Assembly (NCBI RefSeq): GCF_011299095.1
Contig: NZ_CP049889.1
Location: 885,501-949,500 of the forward strand
Length of the DNA: 64,000 bases
Reading direction: 5' to 3'
Source of the DNA: Jeotgalibaca porci
GTDB taxonomy: Bacteria; Bacillota; Bacilli; Lactobacillales; Aerococcaceae
The notes under the pieces were generated by a model that searched no databases, had not been told where the DNA came from, and saw nothing but the letters and a program-made list of their open reading frames with translations. Shown one piece after another: positions 15,624 to 28,100 of this stretch. The translations under genes were made by a program, and so were the position numbers. Within the stretch, counting starts at the first letter, position 1; each line of letters begins with the position of its first letter.

Positions 15624-17078
15624 CTACAAGTTTGGGTGTTTCGTATGGTAGTCATTTGCTTGTTCGAAAGCAAATGCTGCTTGGTAAAGTTTTTCTTCTT
15701 CAAAGTGGTTTCCGATTAATTGAATACCAATTGGTAAGCCGTCTTCTGAGAAGCCACCTGGTACAGAAATCGCCGGAACACCTGCCAAGTTAATTGTAAC
15801 AGTCAATAAGTCAGACATATACATTTCAATTGGGTTGTCGCTCTTCGTACCTAAATCGTAAGCCGTTGTTGTTGTGGTTGGTCCCAAGATAAAATCGTAT
15901 TCTTGGAAAATACGCTCGAAGTCACGCTTAATAAGCGTACGAATTTGGCCTGCTTTCTTAAAGAAGGCATCATAGTAACCAGAGCTTAATGAGAATGTTC
16001 CTAGCATGATACGGCGTTTTACTTCCATACCAAAGCCTTCTGAACGGCTCTTCACATATAAGTCATCCAATGTTTTAACATCATCGGCACGGTAACCATA
16101 ACGAACGCCATCGAAACGTTGTAAGTTCGATGAAGCTTCTGATGAAGCGATGATATAGTAAGCTGGAATACCGTAAGATAAAGTTGGTAAGCTTACTTCT
16201 TCGATAATCGCACCCATTTCTTCAAATTGTGCAGCAGCTTTACGAACAGCATCTTGAATCTCAGCACTCACGCCTTCTTGGAAGTACTCTTTTGGTAAAG
16301 CAACTTTCATTCCTGCCACATTACCATTCAAGTTGGCACTAAATTTAGGAACTTCGATTTTAGCACTTGTTGAATCACGTTTGTCATGGCCACTGATTGC
16401 TTCCAACAGAATTGCGTTATCTGTAACCGTACGTGTGAATGGTCCGATTTGGTCCAAACTTGAGGAGAATGCAATCAAACCGTAACGGGAAACACGACCG
16501 TAAGTAGGCTTCATTCCCACAATACCATTAAAGGCTGCTGGTTGACGGATCGAACCACCTGTATCTGTTCCCAATGAACCTAGAATTTGACCAGAAGCAA
16601 CGGCTGCTGCCGATCCACCGGAAGATCCACCAGGTACTTTGTTTAAGTCCCAAGCATTCTTTGTTTTCTTGAAGTATGATGTTTCCGTCGATCCACCCAT
16701 GGCAAATTCGTCCATGTTTAGTTTACCAACGTTTACTGTTCCTGCTTCTTTCAACTTTGTAACAACTGTTGCATCGTAAATAGGAACAAAATCTTCCAAC
16801 ATACGACTTGCTGCTGTTGTCGTCAGACCATCTGTGACAATGTTATCTTTAATCCCCATCGGAATACCATTCAAGACATTGCCGTCCGCATAACCGCGTG
16901 CATCCGCCGCTTCTGCTTGCTTCAAAGCTTCTGCTTCGTTTAATGCTAAGAAGGCCTCAACTTTTGGATCGATTTCTTCAATACGTTTGAATGCTTCTTT
17001 GGTTAGTTCAACAGAAGAAAATTCTTTGTTTACTAGTCCTTCGTGAAGGCTTTTCAATGTTTCAGTGTATTTACTCAT
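15624..17078 (-). CDS. gatA: Glutamyl-tRNA amidotransferase subunit A (amidase)
   Basis: 484 residues. It releases ammonia from glutamine for GatB. The amidase triad is visible: Lys at 77 (GIPMGIKDN), the cis-Ser and nucleophile Ser in [15 protein letters not shown]...[13 protein letters not shown]. The start overlaps the gatC stop by 4 bases (ATGA), so translation is coupled. Confidence 0.98.
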   Translation of the reverse strand: MSKYTETLKSLHEGLVNKEFSSVELTKEAFKRIEEIDPKVEAFLALNEAEALKQAEAADARGYADGNVLNGIPMGIKDNIVTDGLTTTAASRMLEDFVPIYDATVVTKLKEAGTVNVGKLNMDEFAMGGSTETSYFKKTKNAWDLNKVPGGSSGGSAAAVASGQILGSLGTDTGGSIRQPAAFNGIVGMKPTYGRVSRYGLIAFSSSLDQIGPFTRTVTDNAILLEAISGHDKRDSTSAKIEVPKFSANLNGNVAGMKVALPKEYFQEGVSAEIQDAVRKAAAQFEEMGAIIEEVSLPTLSYGIPAYYIIASSEASSNLQRFDGVRYGYRADDVKTLDDLYVKSRSEGFGMEVKRRIMLGTFSLSSGYYDAFFKKAGQIRTLIKRDFERIFQEYDFILGPTTTTTAYDLGTKSDNPIEMYMSDLLTVTINLAGVPAISVPGGFSEDGLPIGIQLIGNHFEEEKLYQAAFAFEQANDYHTKHPNL

Positions 17079-17380
17079 GCGCCCTCCACCTCGTTATCTA
17101 AAATTGCCGGCACTTGGATCATGCCGTGATCTTCTGTTTTGACGTTCTTAAATAGTAAGTCACGATCTGTTCCTGGCTCTGCTACGTCGGGACGCATAAC
17201 GTTTTTAAGTACCACACCGTGTGTTGTAACAGGAACACCGGTTGTATCCACACTATTCAACTGTTCAACCATATCCAGGATTGCTCCCATTTGTTCAGTA
17301 AAGTGGGCAATTTCTTCATCTTTAAATTCAAGTTTAGACAGCCCTGCTACGTGACGAACTGATTCTTCACTAATTCCCAT
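17075..17380 (-). CDS. gatC: Glutamyl-tRNA amidotransferase subunit C
   Basis: 101 residues from the ATG at 17380 ([19 protein letters not shown]), preceded by AAGGGG; the frame runs further up but without a site. GatC is the small belt that holds GatA and GatB together. It has the usual [21 protein letters not shown] pattern and a C-terminal MRPDVAE segment. First gene of gatCAB. Confidence 0.95.
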   Translation of the reverse strand: MGISEESVRHVAGLSKLEFKDEEIAHFTEQMGAILDMVEQLNSVDTTGVPVTTHGVVLKNVMRPDVAEPGTDRDLLFKNVKTEDHGMIQVPAILDNEVEGA

Positions 17381-17456
17381 TGTTTCCCCTTCTTTCCGTT
17401 TTCTCATCTATCAATTTTAGCATATTTAAAACTATTCTGACACGTTGTTTAGCCGA

Positions 17457-20634
<3,178 letters not shown>

Positions 20635-22902
20635 CTATTCTTTTTCAATCGGTGCAAATGATGCTAACAGACGTTTAATACCGATATCTTTGAACGCAAT
20701 ATCCAGTTGCAGACCATCACCTTCACCGGTCATTTGTACGACCATACCGGTTCCCCATTTTTTATGAACAGCCTTGTCGCCGACATTCCACCCTAGTTTA
20801 TCCGCACCGCTATTTCCTTGTTGCGACACAGATTGCGTTGGTTGCGCTGGTTCATATGTTTGTGAAACGGCGTGTTCATAACGATTGGTTTTCCAACGTT
20901 GACGATATGTTGATGCCGGTTGTGCTGTGACAGATGGCGGGCTCATACGGTTTGCGCTATTCGCATATTCCAAAACATCCGCATCCATTTCCTGCATAAA
21001 GCGGGAAGGAGGGTTATTCTGAGTACGTCCGTATAAAAGGCGACTGTATGCGTTAGTAATGAATAATTCTTGTTCCGCACGCGTGATTCCGACATACGCC
21101 AAGCGACGTTCTTCTTCCATCTCTGCTTCTTCCATTAATGAACGGAAAGATGGGAAAATCCCTTCTTCCATTCCGATTACAAAAACAACAGGGAACTCCA
21201 GTCCTTTCGCCGCATGTAACGTCATTAAGGTCACTTCTGATTGTGGTTCTTCCTCGACTTGATCCAAATCAGACACCAAAGCCAGATCCGTCAAGAAGTC
21301 GGTCAGGTTACTTTCACCGTCTGTTAGTTTGTCGAATTCTTGCGTTACCGATAGAAATTCGTTAATATTCGCGATACGTGTTTCAGATTCCAACGTATTT
21401 TCTTGTTCTAAGCTTGTGATATAGCCCGTTTTTTCTAACATTTGCTCCACAATTTCAGTAACGGAAACAAATTCTGCCATTTGCTGTAAATCAGTCAGCA
21501 TTTTCGCAAATTTACCCGTTTCTGTGGCTGCTTTCCCAGTCAATGGTGAGAGACTGACGTTCTTCGCCGCATCCAAATAGGAGTAATCATAAATATTGGA
21601 AAAGTCGTACAATTTCTGCAGACTTACACCGCCTATCCCGCGTTTCGGAACATTAATAATACGGTTAAAACTCAAATCATCGGCCGGATTGGAAATCAGG
21701 CGTAAATAGGCCATGACGTCTTTAATTTCTTTCCGATCGTAGAACTTGTGTCCGCCGACCATTTTATAGCGGATATTTGATTTAACTAGTGTATCTTCAA
21801 TCACACGTGACTGTGCGTTGGTACGGTACAAAATAGCAAAATCGCCATACTTGCGACCTTTCTCCTGCACTTGTTGTTGCATCGTACTCACAATAAAACG
21901 CGCCTCATCATGTTCCGATTGGGCCCGGTAATAAGTGATTTTTTCACCTTCTACATTATCGGTCCATAATTTTTTATCCTTACGATTGTTGTTATTTTGA
22001 ATAACCCCGTTCGCCGCTTTTAAGATAGTCTTTGTGGAACGGTAATTTTGTTCCAACAACACCACTTTGGCATTTGAATAATCTTTTTCGAAATTCATAA
22101 TGTTGGCCATATCAGCCCCACGCCAACCGTAGATACTTTGGTCCGCATCTCCAACGACACAAATATTATTGAATTTATCCGCCAGTAGTTGCACTAATTT
22201 ATATTGCGCGAAGTTCGTATCTTGATACTCGTCCACGTGGATGTAGTGAAATTTATTCTGATAGTAAGCCAGTGTCTCCGGATACTTTTCGAATAATTTC
22301 ACGGCCTGCATAATCAAGTCATCAAAGTCCATCGATTGCGCATTCTTCAAATGACGTTGATACGCGCCATAACATTCCGCCACGATATTATCGAAATAAT
22401 TACCTGTCATATTCGCATACTCTTCTGGTGTTAAAAGTTCGTTTTTCGCATTTGAAATTTTACCCAAAATTGCCCGGGGCTCAAACTTTTTAGAATCTAG
22501 ATTTTTTTCTTTTACAATGCGTTTCATTAATGTCTCAGTTTCACTCTGGTCACAGATAGTAAAGTTCCGTGAATAACCTATTTGCTCGGCTTCACGACGT
22601 AGGATACGGACACACATGGAGTGAAAAGTGGAAACCCACATATCACTTCCGGCTGTACCGACCAAGCGGGTTACCCGTTCTTTCATTTCTTTAGCAGCTT
22701 TATTTGTAAATGTAATGGCTAAAATATTCCAGGGGTTGACAAGTTTCTCTTGTAATAAGTAAGCCATGCGGTGTGTGAGGACGCGTGTCTTCCCACTTCC
22801 AGCACCAGCCATAATCAATAATGGCCCTTCAGTCGCTAGAACAGCTTCTTTTTGTTTTGGATTCATACCATTCAGTAATTTATGTTCTTGCACTTCTGCC
22901 AT
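20635..22902 (-). CDS. pcrA: ATP-dependent DNA helicase PcrA (UvrD/Rep family)
   Basis: 755 residues. A 3'-5' helicase in repair and rolling-circle replication. Seen in order: GPLLIMAGAGSGKTRVLTHR (Walker A), YIHVDEYQDTN (DExx), VGDADQSIYGWRGAD, LLEQNYRST, TLMTLHAAKGLEFPVVFVIG and RLAYVGITRAE. The C-terminal DUF3553-like segment (LGWNVGDKAVHKKWGTGMVVQ) is the RNA-polymerase interaction domain of PcrA. First gene of pcrA-ligA-camS. Confidence 0.98.
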   Translation of the reverse strand: MAEVQEHKLLNGMNPKQKEAVLATEGPLLIMAGAGSGKTRVLTHRMAYLLQEKLVNPWNILAITFTNKAAKEMKERVTRLVGTAGSDMWVSTFHSMCVRILRREAEQIGYSRNFTICDQSETETLMKRIVKEKNLDSKKFEPRAILGKISNAKNELLTPEEYANMTGNYFDNIVAECYGAYQRHLKNAQSMDFDDLIMQAVKLFEKYPETLAYYQNKFHYIHVDEYQDTNFAQYKLVQLLADKFNNICVVGDADQSIYGWRGADMANIMNFEKDYSNAKVVLLEQNYRSTKTILKAANGVIQNNNNRKDKKLWTDNVEGEKITYYRAQSEHDEARFIVSTMQQQVQEKGRKYGDFAILYRTNAQSRVIEDTLVKSNIRYKMVGGHKFYDRKEIKDVMAYLRLISNPADDLSFNRIINVPKRGIGGVSLQKLYDFSNIYDYSYLDAAKNVSLSPLTGKAATETGKFAKMLTDLQQMAEFVSVTEIVEQMLEKTGYITSLEQENTLESETRIANINEFLSVTQEFDKLTDGESNLTDFLTDLALVSDLDQVEEEPQSEVTLMTLHAAKGLEFPVVFVIGMEEGIFPSFRSLMEEAEMEEERRLAYVGITRAEQELFITNAYSRLLYGRTQNNPPSRFMQEMDADVLEYANSANRMSPPSVTAQPASTYRQRWKTNRYEHAVSQTYEPAQPTQSVSQQGNSGADKLGWNVGDKAVHKKWGTGMVVQMTGEGDGLQLDIAFKDIGIKRLLASFAPIEKE

Positions 22903-23091
22903 CCTCCCTTGTTTCCTTGATAAACATCATGCTCTAGTCTATCATTTTACAGCCTCATCATCAACGAAACGCCATGAATTTATTAGGTATTTAAAGGGTT
23001 CTTAAGAAGCGCGACAGTAAGTTGTGATAAGGAAAGTTGAAACCTTTTCTAGCGTTGGACTTGACGAAGAGCTGGGGATTCATTGCTATAC

Positions 23092-23136
23092 TCTCAAGTA
23101 GAAAGTCTAAATTGAAATTTTACTTGAGACTTTTTT
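23092..23136 (+). terminator. Orphan plus-strand terminator-like hairpin
   Basis: A 9-bp perfect stem with a 20-base loop is followed by CTTTTTT. No plus-strand gene precedes it, so it may end a short untranslated RNA or be an inverted repeat with another role. Confidence 0.45.
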
Positions 23137-23188
23137 CAAAAAAGCTTTACAGAGGCCGCCCTTTCTAATCTTAGATAATTATTTGTAC

Positions 23189-23228
23189 AAAAAAATCCCC
23201 CTTGCCTGAAAAAGGACAAGGAGGATTT
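23189..23228 (-). terminator. Minus-strand terminator downstream of the PurK-like operon
   Basis: On the minus strand, AATCCTCCTTGTCCT pairs with AGGCAAGGGGGATT, followed by TTTTTT. It lies about 100 bases past the stop at 23328, leaving a long 3' untranslated region. Confidence 0.75.
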
Positions 23229-23327
23229 TGCAATGGTAATGTGGGAAACCATTGAAGGGTTTGGGTACATTTAATATACCCTATCCATATTGATTACGCG
23301 TAAAAACTGCGTAAATTTAATGTAAAG

Positions 23328-24359
23328 TTACTCCGGACTCAATAAAACCGTGAGCGCAGACCAATCATCGCCCATCGCATTAACCAACCAGCCGGTATCT
23401 GTTGCTCGTAAATACCAATCGGGCTGGAAAGACAACTGACTCATCAATTGTTCTTGCTCATCCTGGTTCACTAAATACGAGGTAACGGGCTGCGTCATTT
23501 TCACTTCTGGAATCGGCAAGCCACAAACGGCGCGGATAAATAATTCATATTGGCTAATATTCGTCGCATCCAATGTGTAATCAAGCATATGGTGCACGCT
23601 GGTAATTATTTTTTTCGCATAAATGGTACCTACAGCCGTCACTAAGAATTCAATCGTAATAATACCGCTCAGATTCATGGCACCCGATAAAGTGCGTCCG
23701 ATATCCTGAATGGCGTCCGCCATTTCTTCCGGAATACGTGCGGGTGTCACTGCACCTTGTAAAACTTGGCGGTGATAAAAGGTTTCACTAATTGGTAACG
23801 GTACAAGTTGACCATTCTTACCACTGACAAATGAAATCGTCAACTCTCTATCAAATGGCACCCAAGCGTCCAAAATGCAACTACCCGTTTGAAGCAGCGC
23901 CTCTGCTTTAGAAAAATCTTCTTCGCTGTAGAGCATGACATTACTCAGTTGATTTTTCTCCACTCGGATTGGTTTCAATACACAAGGATAACCAATACCA
24001 CCTACTTCTGCTTTTAAATCAGCGATAGATGTAATCAGAGCATACGGAACAGCATTTATATTTAATGATTCCAAAAAAACTTTTTCAATCAAGCGGTCTT
24101 TTGTCACCGAAAGCGTTTCGGCTAATTGTGGGATTTCAATATACTGTTGAAGCGCTTGAAGTTCATCTGCTTCATCACAGTCGGATTCAAATATTAATAG
24201 ATTGGCTTTACTCGCAAAATCAAATAAATTTTCTGATTTTTGATCCGAGAAGACGATTACCTTGTAACCGCGTTCGCGAGCCGCTACTTGCAAACGTTCG
24301 CTGCGTTTCCCTTCCCCTAAGATACCTATCGTTTGTCCAGGCAGATTAATGGTCGCCAT
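23328..24359 (-). CDS. PurK-like ATP-grasp protein
   Basis: 343 residues. GQTIGILGEGKRSERLQVAARERGYKV is a PurK-type N-terminal pre-ATP-grasp fold. The ATP-grasp part includes YPCVLKPIRVEKNQLSNV, a late GIITIEFLVTAVGTIYAKKI, and TSVHHMLDYTLDATNISQYELFIRAVCGLP, close to the PurK RPHNSGHWT..S QFE region but with changed key residues (PRPH reads as TSVHH). No other pur gene is near. It may be a paralogue with a different carboxylate substrate; the call as N5-CAIR synthase is uncertain. It is followed by two wall-hydrolase genes upstream on the same strand. Confidence 0.65.
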   Translation of the reverse strand: MATINLPGQTIGILGEGKRSERLQVAARERGYKVIVFSDQKSENLFDFASKANLLIFESDCDEADELQALQQYIEIPQLAETLSVTKDRLIEKVFLESLNINAVPYALITSIADLKAEVGGIGYPCVLKPIRVEKNQLSNVMLYSEEDFSKAEALLQTGSCILDAWVPFDRELTISFVSGKNGQLVPLPISETFYHRQVLQGAVTPARIPEEMADAIQDIGRTLSGAMNLSGIITIEFLVTAVGTIYAKKIITSVHHMLDYTLDATNISQYELFIRAVCGLPIPEVKMTQPVTSYLVNQDEQEQLMSQLSFQPDWYLRATDTGWLVNAMGDDWSALTVLLSPE

Positions 24360-24392
24360 TGTCTTATCACCTCACACTTCATCTGTTCCGTT

Positions 24393-25022
24393 TTAATTCG
24401 AAACATCATATTTATATAGTTCATACCGTTCAATTAAATCTATTAATTTTTGTGGATAGGTCGGATCGGTTGCATAGCCTGCTTGTTGGAGCGCGTGACT
24501 GGCGTCTTCATAAGTCGCAGCCTCCAAAACGGGATGATACAACTCCGGATTCCAGTCGGTTCCATTTACCATCAATAGGGCATGATCTTCAATGGATTCT
24601 GTTACGTTTTTATATACTTTAAAATAGTCTTGGATGACAATCCACTCACCATTTGCAAACTCGCTTGTTTCCATCAACACCGCACGTGACAGGTCACCGG
24701 TCTTTCGGCCATACAGATTATTGTAATCAGCCGCCAGCTCACTTTCTCCCCAGTCGGACTCCAATATCGCTTGCGCAATACTGACGCTGGGACGTACGTT
24801 ATAGAGTTCGTACATTTTTTGCGACACCGGTAAAATAAGTTGGATAAAAGACTCTTCCTTCCCCAAGGATTCATGCCTTGTTCCATATGAGGAGGAATAG
24901 CCTTCAATAATGGAGTAACCCGCCATGAACAGAAGGGTCCCTGCAAATAAAAAGCCAACAACCTTTCGCTTCATATCTTGTATATTTCGTTTCGACAGTT
25001 TACTCATTTTTCTCCTTGCCAT
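24393..25022 (-). CDS. Membrane-anchored N-acetylglucosaminidase (FlgJ/GH73 type)
   Basis: 209 residues. A single N-terminal membrane segment (about 20-38) follows a basic start. The glucosaminidase domain spans 65-205, with the catalytic glutamate E88 in VSIAQAILESDWGESELA and the family's NNLYGRK, FANGEWI, YFKVYKN and SIEDHALLM motifs. It would cut the glycan strands of peptidoglycan outside the membrane. AAAGGAGC precedes the ATG. It is 23 bases after a DD-carboxypeptidase gene. Confidence 0.88.
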   Translation of the reverse strand: MARRKMSKLSKRNIQDMKRKVVGFLFAGTLLFMAGYSIIEGYSSSYGTRHESLGKEESFIQLILPVSQKMYELYNVRPSVSIAQAILESDWGESELAADYNNLYGRKTGDLSRAVLMETSEFANGEWIVIQDYFKVYKNVTESIEDHALLMVNGTDWNPELYHPVLEAATYEDASHALQQAGYATDPTYPQKLIDLIERYELYKYDVSN

Positions 25023-25045
25023 ACCTTGCTCCTTTTCAAAATAAA

Positions 25046-25912
25046 CTACTCTGAAAGCTCGCTTATTTGTTCCCGAATCGCTTCATTCTTCTGTAATAAA
25101 GCGACATATTCTTCTAAAACTAACTGATTTTCGACCATGTACTGCGCATTTTCACGTCCAACATAACGGAAATGCCATGCTTCATAACTCACATCAATGA
25201 TGCCTTCTTTTCCACGTGGGTAACGTAAAACAAAACCATAGTCAGCCGCGTTCTCATATAACCACTGCGCACTGGCAGTACTTTCAAATTCTGTTACTAA
25301 GCCATTTTCTAAATGATAAAGCGCAGGATCGGTAATATCTGCCGCTAAACCAGTCATGTGCTCACTCGTTCCCGGAATCGCAATAAACGCCTCCGTTAAC
25401 TCCTTAGCTTCAGCCTCCGAACGACCGTTGTTAAAATGACCCGAATAAACATTCGCGTAAATTTGTTCTTGATACGCAAAAGAGCGGTAACCCGACACAA
25501 AAATAAACGGAAGGCCTTCTGCTTCTCCTGCGGCAATCATTTCTTCAAAATCTTGTGCAATTCTCGCATCGAGTGTTTCGCCACTTGATGCTGTATAAGG
25601 TTCAAAATTCAAATCTTCATTCAATTGATTTGCTTGGTTCACCAAGATTAAATTCCAATCAGAAGAATGAACTTCTGGTGTTGCGACTAGCTGTTCTTGC
25701 AACGCTTCAATTTCAGTCTGGGTTATACTCTCAAAAACTTCCGATTCTGCGACCGTCGAAACGGATTCCGAGTGGTCCACTAAATGGGAGGTGGAGCCTT
25801 GGCTTTCAGAAGTTGGTTGTAATAAATCACACCCACTCAAACTAAATAAAGAAAAAGCAGTTAGAGCTAATGCTGGCAGTAGATATCTTTTATTAGGCGT
25901 GCTTGTTTTCAT
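25046..25912 (-). CDS. D-alanyl-D-alanine carboxypeptidase, VanY/DacB type (M15B), lipoprotein
   Basis: 288 residues from the ATG at 25912 (AAAGG 11 bases upstream). The lipobox LSGC28 marks a surface lipoprotein, followed by a Ser/Thr-rich linker. The zinc peptidase domain has FVSGYRSFAYQ, GTSEHMTGLAADI (His and Asp zinc ligands) and the C-terminal YEAWHFRYVG (catalytic Glu/Trp and third ligand). It removes the terminal D-Ala of stem peptides. With the glucosaminidase it forms a small wall-remodelling pair. Confidence 0.9.
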   Translation of the reverse strand: MKTSTPNKRYLLPALALTAFSLFSLSGCDLLQPTSESQGSTSHLVDHSESVSTVAESEVFESITQTEIEALQEQLVATPEVHSSDWNLILVNQANQLNEDLNFEPYTASSGETLDARIAQDFEEMIAAGEAEGLPFIFVSGYRSFAYQEQIYANVYSGHFNNGRSEAEAKELTEAFIAIPGTSEHMTGLAADITDPALYHLENGLVTEFESTASAQWLYENAADYGFVLRYPRGKEGIIDVSYEAWHFRYVGRENAQYMVENQLVLEEYVALLQKNEAIREQISELSE

Positions 25913-25999
25913 GTAAAACAAAACCTTTCTGTAGACAGGATTTTTTTCATCCATTATCTTATCATACATGCCAGATTTCCTTTAAAATTTCACCTTTTC

Positions 26000-26527
26000 T
26001 TAACTCATTGTTACGATACTATCGGGATCATTTTCTATCATCCACTCGATTAAATCGACCTTTTGTGTCTCAATTTGATAACGAATAACACTCGGAAGAC
26101 GTAAATCGATAATATCTTTGTAACTCCAAAAATCATAATTTGTCTCCAGACGTAAGGTCGTCGTTGCCGGTTTACGATTGCCTTCCTCAAGCTCTTCACT
26201 ATTGCGCCAAGTAATCGTAGCTAAACCAGTTTTAAGCCATTTTTTGGCAACTTGATATTTCAAAAAATGATACTCACGAACCGGATTGTCAGCTACTTCT
26301 GGTAAAATGTCCGCGTTACGCGAAACTTTCTGTACTAGCATCCACTCATAATCCGTAAATAACCGCGATACAATATTCATATTGTCTGGTCGCAGTCCAT
26401 GCTCACCTTTTTTCCAACGATCCCAACTTTGGGATGAAATACCTAATTGACCAGAATAAAATGCTTTTTCGCTCACGTACTGTTCTTTAATTGCGTGTAA
26501 TACAATTGCTATTAGTGCTTGATTCAT
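26000..26527 (-). CDS. HTH-like cytoplasmic protein of unknown function
   Basis: 175 residues. Residues 15-60 (EQYVSEKAFYSGQLGISSQSWDRWKKGEHGLRPDNMNIV) resemble a Cro/C1-type HTH in which LGISSQSWDRWKKG is the recognition helix. The rest is a mixed domain with several tryptophans and no recognised family. No membrane or signal segment. It is a single gene, not closely spaced with either neighbour. Confidence 0.6.
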   Translation of the reverse strand: MNQALIAIVLHAIKEQYVSEKAFYSGQLGISSQSWDRWKKGEHGLRPDNMNIVSRLFTDYEWMLVQKVSRNADILPEVADNPVREYHFLKYQVAKKWLKTGLATITWRNSEELEEGNRKPATTTLRLETNYDFWSYKDIIDLRLPSVIRYQIETQKVDLIEWMIENDPDSIVTMS

Positions 26528-26661
26528 GAGAAAGCCTCCTTAAGTCTAATGTACATTTATTATACACTTATCACGTGTAAGAGGACACTTTAAAGTGCTT
26601 ATTTCTAAAAAAATGTATGCGGTTTAAAATAACGGGTTCTCCCTCATTTTTAGACAACAAT

Positions 26662-26692
26662 AAAAAGGCCGGTGCAAACGCTCCGTGCCTTC
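26662..26692 (-). terminator. Terminator of the permuted papain-fold gene
   Basis: On the minus strand, AAGGC-A-CGG pairs with CCGGCCTT around a 10-base loop, followed by TTTTATTG. It overlaps the stop codon region at 26692. Confidence 0.7.
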
Positions 26693-27246
26693 TATATCGG
26701 TGCCAGTTGAACCCCTTTTGTCAGCTGGACATATTCAAAAAGTGTCCCCTCAAAAACCAATTCTAACGGCAAATTGTCCACCAAATCATAAGGTGCTACA
26801 AAAGAAAGTGGTTTATCCGGTAAATAAACGCCACCCGCAGTAAGAACTGTCGCCACGAATTCGGAACAAAAATAATGATGCTCACGCTGCCATTCGATTT
26901 CGAAATTTGCTGCAAGCAACCCTAAGAAATTATAGCGCATCTCTTGTTCCTGCAAGCGCGTCTTCTCAATAAAGTAAAGCATTTTATCTCTTTGCTCTTC
27001 TGTTACTGTTAATGAATAAACGGTACAATCGGAAGTCAAGAAAAAATCAGAGTGAACATCTTCCTGTACGAATCCCCCATTAATCGGATTCCACGGCTGC
27101 TTTCGTCCAAAACTATACGTCTGATTTAATTCTAAATCAAAAGCAAGTGAACAATGATTATATTTTTGTTGCGTGAATCTCTTAATTGTTTGTGACAACA
27201 AGCTTCCGGTATCCGTTAAAAGCAAATAGACTTTCGAATCTGCCAA
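26692..27246 (-). CDS. Permuted NlpC/P60 (YiiX-like) papain-fold protein
   Basis: 184 residues. H31 in KYNHCSLAFD comes before C127 in HHYFCSEFVATVL, the order of the circularly permuted NlpC/P60 families (YiiX/YebB). Such enzymes cut amide or ester bonds in lipids or peptides. There is no signal peptide, so the protein is probably cytoplasmic or peripheral. Substrate unknown. Confidence 0.7.
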   Translation of the reverse strand: MADSKVYLLLTDTGSLLSQTIKRFTQQKYNHCSLAFDLELNQTYSFGRKQPWNPINGGFVQEDVHSDFFLTSDCTVYSLTVTEEQRDKMLYFIEKTRLQEQEMRYNFLGLLAANFEIEWQREHHYFCSEFVATVLTAGGVYLPDKPLSFVAPYDLVDNLPLELVFEGTLFEYVQLTKGVQLAPI

Positions 27247-27375
27247 ATCCCTACCTCCTTCTCAGTTCGTTTCATTCCTATCACCTTGAAGTCGATTCGA
27301 ACATTTCTAATACTCCTAGTTTACCCCATCACAAGCCATTAACCAATCTACTTTTAAACGAAATAGATTAAAAGT

Positions 27376-27452
27376 ACATAAAGAAAGAGTGAGAAAAACG
27401 CTTTAATCCAAATTACTGGAACTAAACGTCTTTGCCCACTCACACTTTCTTA
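27376..27452 (-). terminator. Terminator of the liv operon
   Basis: On the minus strand, AGAAAG-T-GTGAG pairs with CTCAC-T-CTTTCT across a long loop with inner pairing (AAAGACGTTT/AAAGCGTTTT region), followed by a T-rich tract (TTATGTACTTTT). It overlaps the stop of the CBS-ACT gene. Confidence 0.5.
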
Positions 27453-28097
27453 TTGGTTATCTTTATACATAATTGATTCAACGTTGTAACCTTGCGCTTC
27501 CAAATTCTTCTGAATGCCCGTTACATCGTCACTATCTACTTGAATGACTATCTGGATATGATCTTTTCGATAGACAGCAATCTGTTGAATGCTTATTTCT
27601 GCTTCTGCAAAGAAATCCGTAATCTCTTCCAATACACCTTTACGGTCTTCTGGAACATTAATCACTAAACGAACGCCCGGTGTATAGAAGCCTAAGACAT
27701 CTACAAAAGCATCCATGATATCTTTCTCGGTTATAATACCCACCAACTTATTATCACCTTCAACGACTGGTAAAACACCGATTGCATTTTTACGCATGTT
27801 TACCGCTGCCTCTTCTAGCAAGGCTTCTTTATTAATCGTGATGACATTTTTCTCCATAATGTCATTGGCGCTTGTACGATTTAATAGGTAAGTCACTTCA
27901 CGCATATCTAAGCTCGTCATCGTAGATGGTGTGTTTCGACTGATAATTCCCTCCGTAACCAGACCAATCATGCGATCACCTTCGACTACAGGCAAACGGT
28001 GAATATTGTGCTTTTTCATTAAATCTAGTGCGTCTAAAATTTTCGTTCCTGCCTCAATTGTTACTAAATCTTTTGACATATAGCTATTAACATCCAT
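27450..28097 (-). CDS. CBS-ACT domain protein (AcuB-like)
   Basis: 215 residues. There are two CBS domains (about 7-60 and 80-135, with IHRLPVVEGDRMIGLVTE and IGVLPVVEGDNKLVGIITEKDI) and a C-terminal ACT domain (143-212). CBS pairs bind adenine nucleotides and ACT domains bind amino acids. Position as the last gene of the branched-chain amino-acid transporter suggests a sensor for transport or metabolism; the partner is not shown. It starts 3 bases after livF. Confidence 0.85.
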   Translation of the reverse strand: MDVNSYMSKDLVTIEAGTKILDALDLMKKHNIHRLPVVEGDRMIGLVTEGIISRNTPSTMTSLDMREVTYLLNRTSANDIMEKNVITINKEALLEEAAVNMRKNAIGVLPVVEGDNKLVGIITEKDIMDAFVDVLGFYTPGVRLVINVPEDRKGVLEEITDFFAEAEISIQQIAVYRKDHIQIVIQVDSDDVTGIQKNLEAQGYNVESIMYKDNQ

Positions 28098-28100
28098 GCA

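Larger units (their letters stand above)
22903..23327. other. 425-bp gap: structured but without a protein gene
   Basis: Contains an extended -10 look-alike on the plus strand (TGCTATACT, 23084-23092). A hairpin TCTCAAGTA/TACTTGAGA (23092-23129) is followed by CTTTTTT. A minus-strand terminator lies at 23189-23228, and 23233-23256 can form a small hairpin (CAATGGT/ACCATTG). No frame with a ribosome site is seen. Confidence 0.5.
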
